This document shows positions 62,633 to 64,000 of a stretch of 64,000 nt of DNA, in pieces (position 1 is the stretch's first letter; every line of letters begins with the position of its first letter). A program made the position numbers and the translations under genes. The DNA is from Streptomyces sp. NBC_01669 (GTDB lineage Bacteria; Actinomycetota; Actinomycetes; Streptomycetales; Streptomycetaceae), in NCBI RefSeq assembly GCF_026339735.1, contig NZ_JAPEQG010000001.1, positions 8,927,001-8,991,000 of the forward strand, written 5' to 3'. Below the pieces are notes generated by a model. That model ran no database searches and had not been told where the DNA came from. It was given only the letters and a program-made list of their open reading frames with translations.

Positions 62633-63978
62633 GTGCTCGACGCTACCCCCACGACCGCTTTCGCCTGTCCTGAGCTGACCACGTTCTGTCGGCTCGACGA
62701 GCTGGTTCTGGAGGTCACCGGGGAGCGGCTCGAGCCCGATCGTGCGGTGCTGGCGTGTCGGGTCGTCGAGCCCGGCGATTCGATCGACCGGTGGTGTCGA
62801 CGTTGCGGGCTCTAGGGCATGGCGCGGGACACGGTGACCCGGGAGTTGGCGCACGAGCCGCTGGGCTGGTGTCCCACGGTCCTCGAGGTCACGATCCGCC
62901 GGTACCCGTGTATCGACTGCGGGCACGTGTGGCGACAGGACACCAGCGCCGCGGCCGAACCACGAGCCAAGCTGTCGCGGCGGGCGCTGCGGTGGTCCCT
63001 GGAGGCCATCATGTGCCAGCACCTGACCGTAGCGCGGGTCGCCGAAGGGCTCGACGTGTCGTGGAACACCGCCAACGACGCGGTACTGGCCGAAGGCAAG
63101 CGTGTCTTGATCGACGATGTCGACCGGTTCGACGGCGTCACCGCGATCGGCATCGACGAACACGTGTGGCGCCACACCAGGCGTGGCGACAGGTACGTCA
63201 CCGTGGTCATCGACCTCACCCCGATCCGTGAGGGCACCGGCCCCGCCCGTCTGCTCGACATGGTCGAGGGCCGCTCCAAGCAGGCGTTCAAGACCTGGCT
63301 GAGTGACCCACGGCTTGGCGCGACGCCGTGGAGGTGGTCGCGATGGACGGGTTCACCGGATTCAGGACCGCCGCCGCCGAAGAGCTCCCCGAGGCGGTCG
63401 CGGTCATGGATCCCTTCCACGTGGCCCTCCTGGCCGGCAAGGCGCTCGATGAGTGCCGGCGTCGGGTCCAGCAGGCCATCCATGGCCACCGCGGCCGCAC
63501 CGGTGACCCGCTCTACGCCGCACGGCGGGTCCTGCACACCGGCGTCGACCTGCTCACCGACAGGCAGGTCGACCGACTCGCCGACCTGTTCGACATCGAC
63601 GTCCACGGCGAGGCCCACGTCGAGGTCGAGGTCGAGGCCACCTGGGGCATCTACCAGCGACTGGTCGCGGCATACCGTGAACCCGACCGGGGCCAAGGCA
63701 AGCAGCTGATGCAGCAGCTGATCGACTCGATCAGCACCGGCGTCCCTGCCGCGCTGACCGAGGTCACCACGCTCGGTCGGACCCTGAAGAAGCGAGCCGC
63801 CGACGTGCTGGCCTACTTCGACCGACCCGGCACGTCCAACGGTCCAACCGAGCCCATCAACGGACGACTCGAACACCTACGCGGCTCCGCCCTCGGGTTC
63901 CGCAACCTCACCAACTACATCGCCCGATGCCTGCTCGAGACCGGCGGCTTCAGGCCCCAACTACACCCTCAAACATGA
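62633..63978 (+). pseudogene. ISL3-family transposase with in-frame stop and frameshift
   Basis: Forward strand: LDATPTTAFACPELTTFCRL and SIDRWCRRCGL then TAG (62813-62815), continuing in the same frame MARDTVTRELAHEPLGWCPT, VTIRRYPCIDCGHVWRQDTS (zinc finger) and VTAIGIDEHVWRHTRRGDRY (catalytic Asp). Near 63325 the frame changes to VVAMDGFTGFRTAAAEELPE and AVMDPFHVALLAGKALDECR, ending RCLLETGGFRPQLHPQT. Otherwise full length. Probably inactive unless recoded. Confidence 0.9.
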
Positions 63979-64000
63979 AGAGCCCCTTTTCCCCGTCAAG

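Overview
The window is very GC-rich actinobacterial DNA, almost certainly from a Streptomyces. GTG and TTG starts with purine-rich Shine-Dalgarno sites are common, Tat and Sec signal peptides are of Streptomyces type, and many proteins belong to families typical of that genus (MmyB-type XRE regulators, the TetR/NCS1/amidohydrolase group, DUF1048-PadR-Drr operons, YeeE/YedE pairs). No rRNA, tRNA, CRISPR array or core housekeeping operon is visible. The density of insertion sequences, transposase fragments and broken genes fits a chromosome arm or a large linear plasmid. A degenerate parA/parB pair near 51.5-52.6 kb supports plasmid ancestry for at least part of it.

Layout. 0.2-4.2 kb: a divergent XRE regulator/SDR pair, a SpoIIE-phosphatase fragment, two small unknown proteins and a patchwork of transposase fragments. 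4.2-8.0 kb: mobile DNA: an IS5-type remnant, a complete-looking IS110 element, a group II intron with its reverse transcriptase that stops at domain V, and the left-end remnant of a second IS5-type element. 8.4-16.5 kb: two secreted peptidases (a multidomain S53 sedolisin and an M14 carboxypeptidase) separated by an intact copy of that second IS, which carries a passenger gene. 16.5-18.6 kb: gene fragments and a two-frame IS5/IS427-like element. 18.6-22.5 kb: TetR, NCS1 permease and amidohydrolase. 24-33.3 kb: a tightly coupled catabolic operon (LacI; C45 acyl-transferase-like hydrolase; amidohydrolase; two Dpp-type permeases; two ATPases; binding lipoprotein). 33.4-42 kb: IS6, IS3-like, IS630, IS110 and IS30 fragments around an ABC exporter with a tiny cationic peptide gene, a sulfite-oxidase-like enzyme, and an RHS-type toxin remnant joined to a SUKH-type immunity gene. 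42.1-44.4 kb: a sulfur-transport module. 44.7-53.2 kb: IS200/IS605 with tnpA/tnpB, decayed genes and par remnants. 53.4-56.3 kb: PadR-DUF1048-DUF1048-ABC operon with a truncated ATPase. 57-64 kb: LysR, MFS exporter, FAD monooxygenase, an IS5 transposase, a YCII protein and a broken ISL3 transposase.

The main structural inference is that one secreted-protein gene appears to be split. Its N-terminal half lies at 23.4-23.8 kb and its C-terminal half at 50.4-51.2 kb, in the same orientation, so most of the intervening 26.6 kb may be inserted DNA. Functionally, the best-preserved modules are the LacI-controlled uptake/hydrolysis operon (probably for an amide or peptide-like compound), the secreted peptidases, the sulfur module, and the exporter next to the small Lys/Pro-rich peptide. 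All family calls come from reading motifs and protein character directly; no database search was made.
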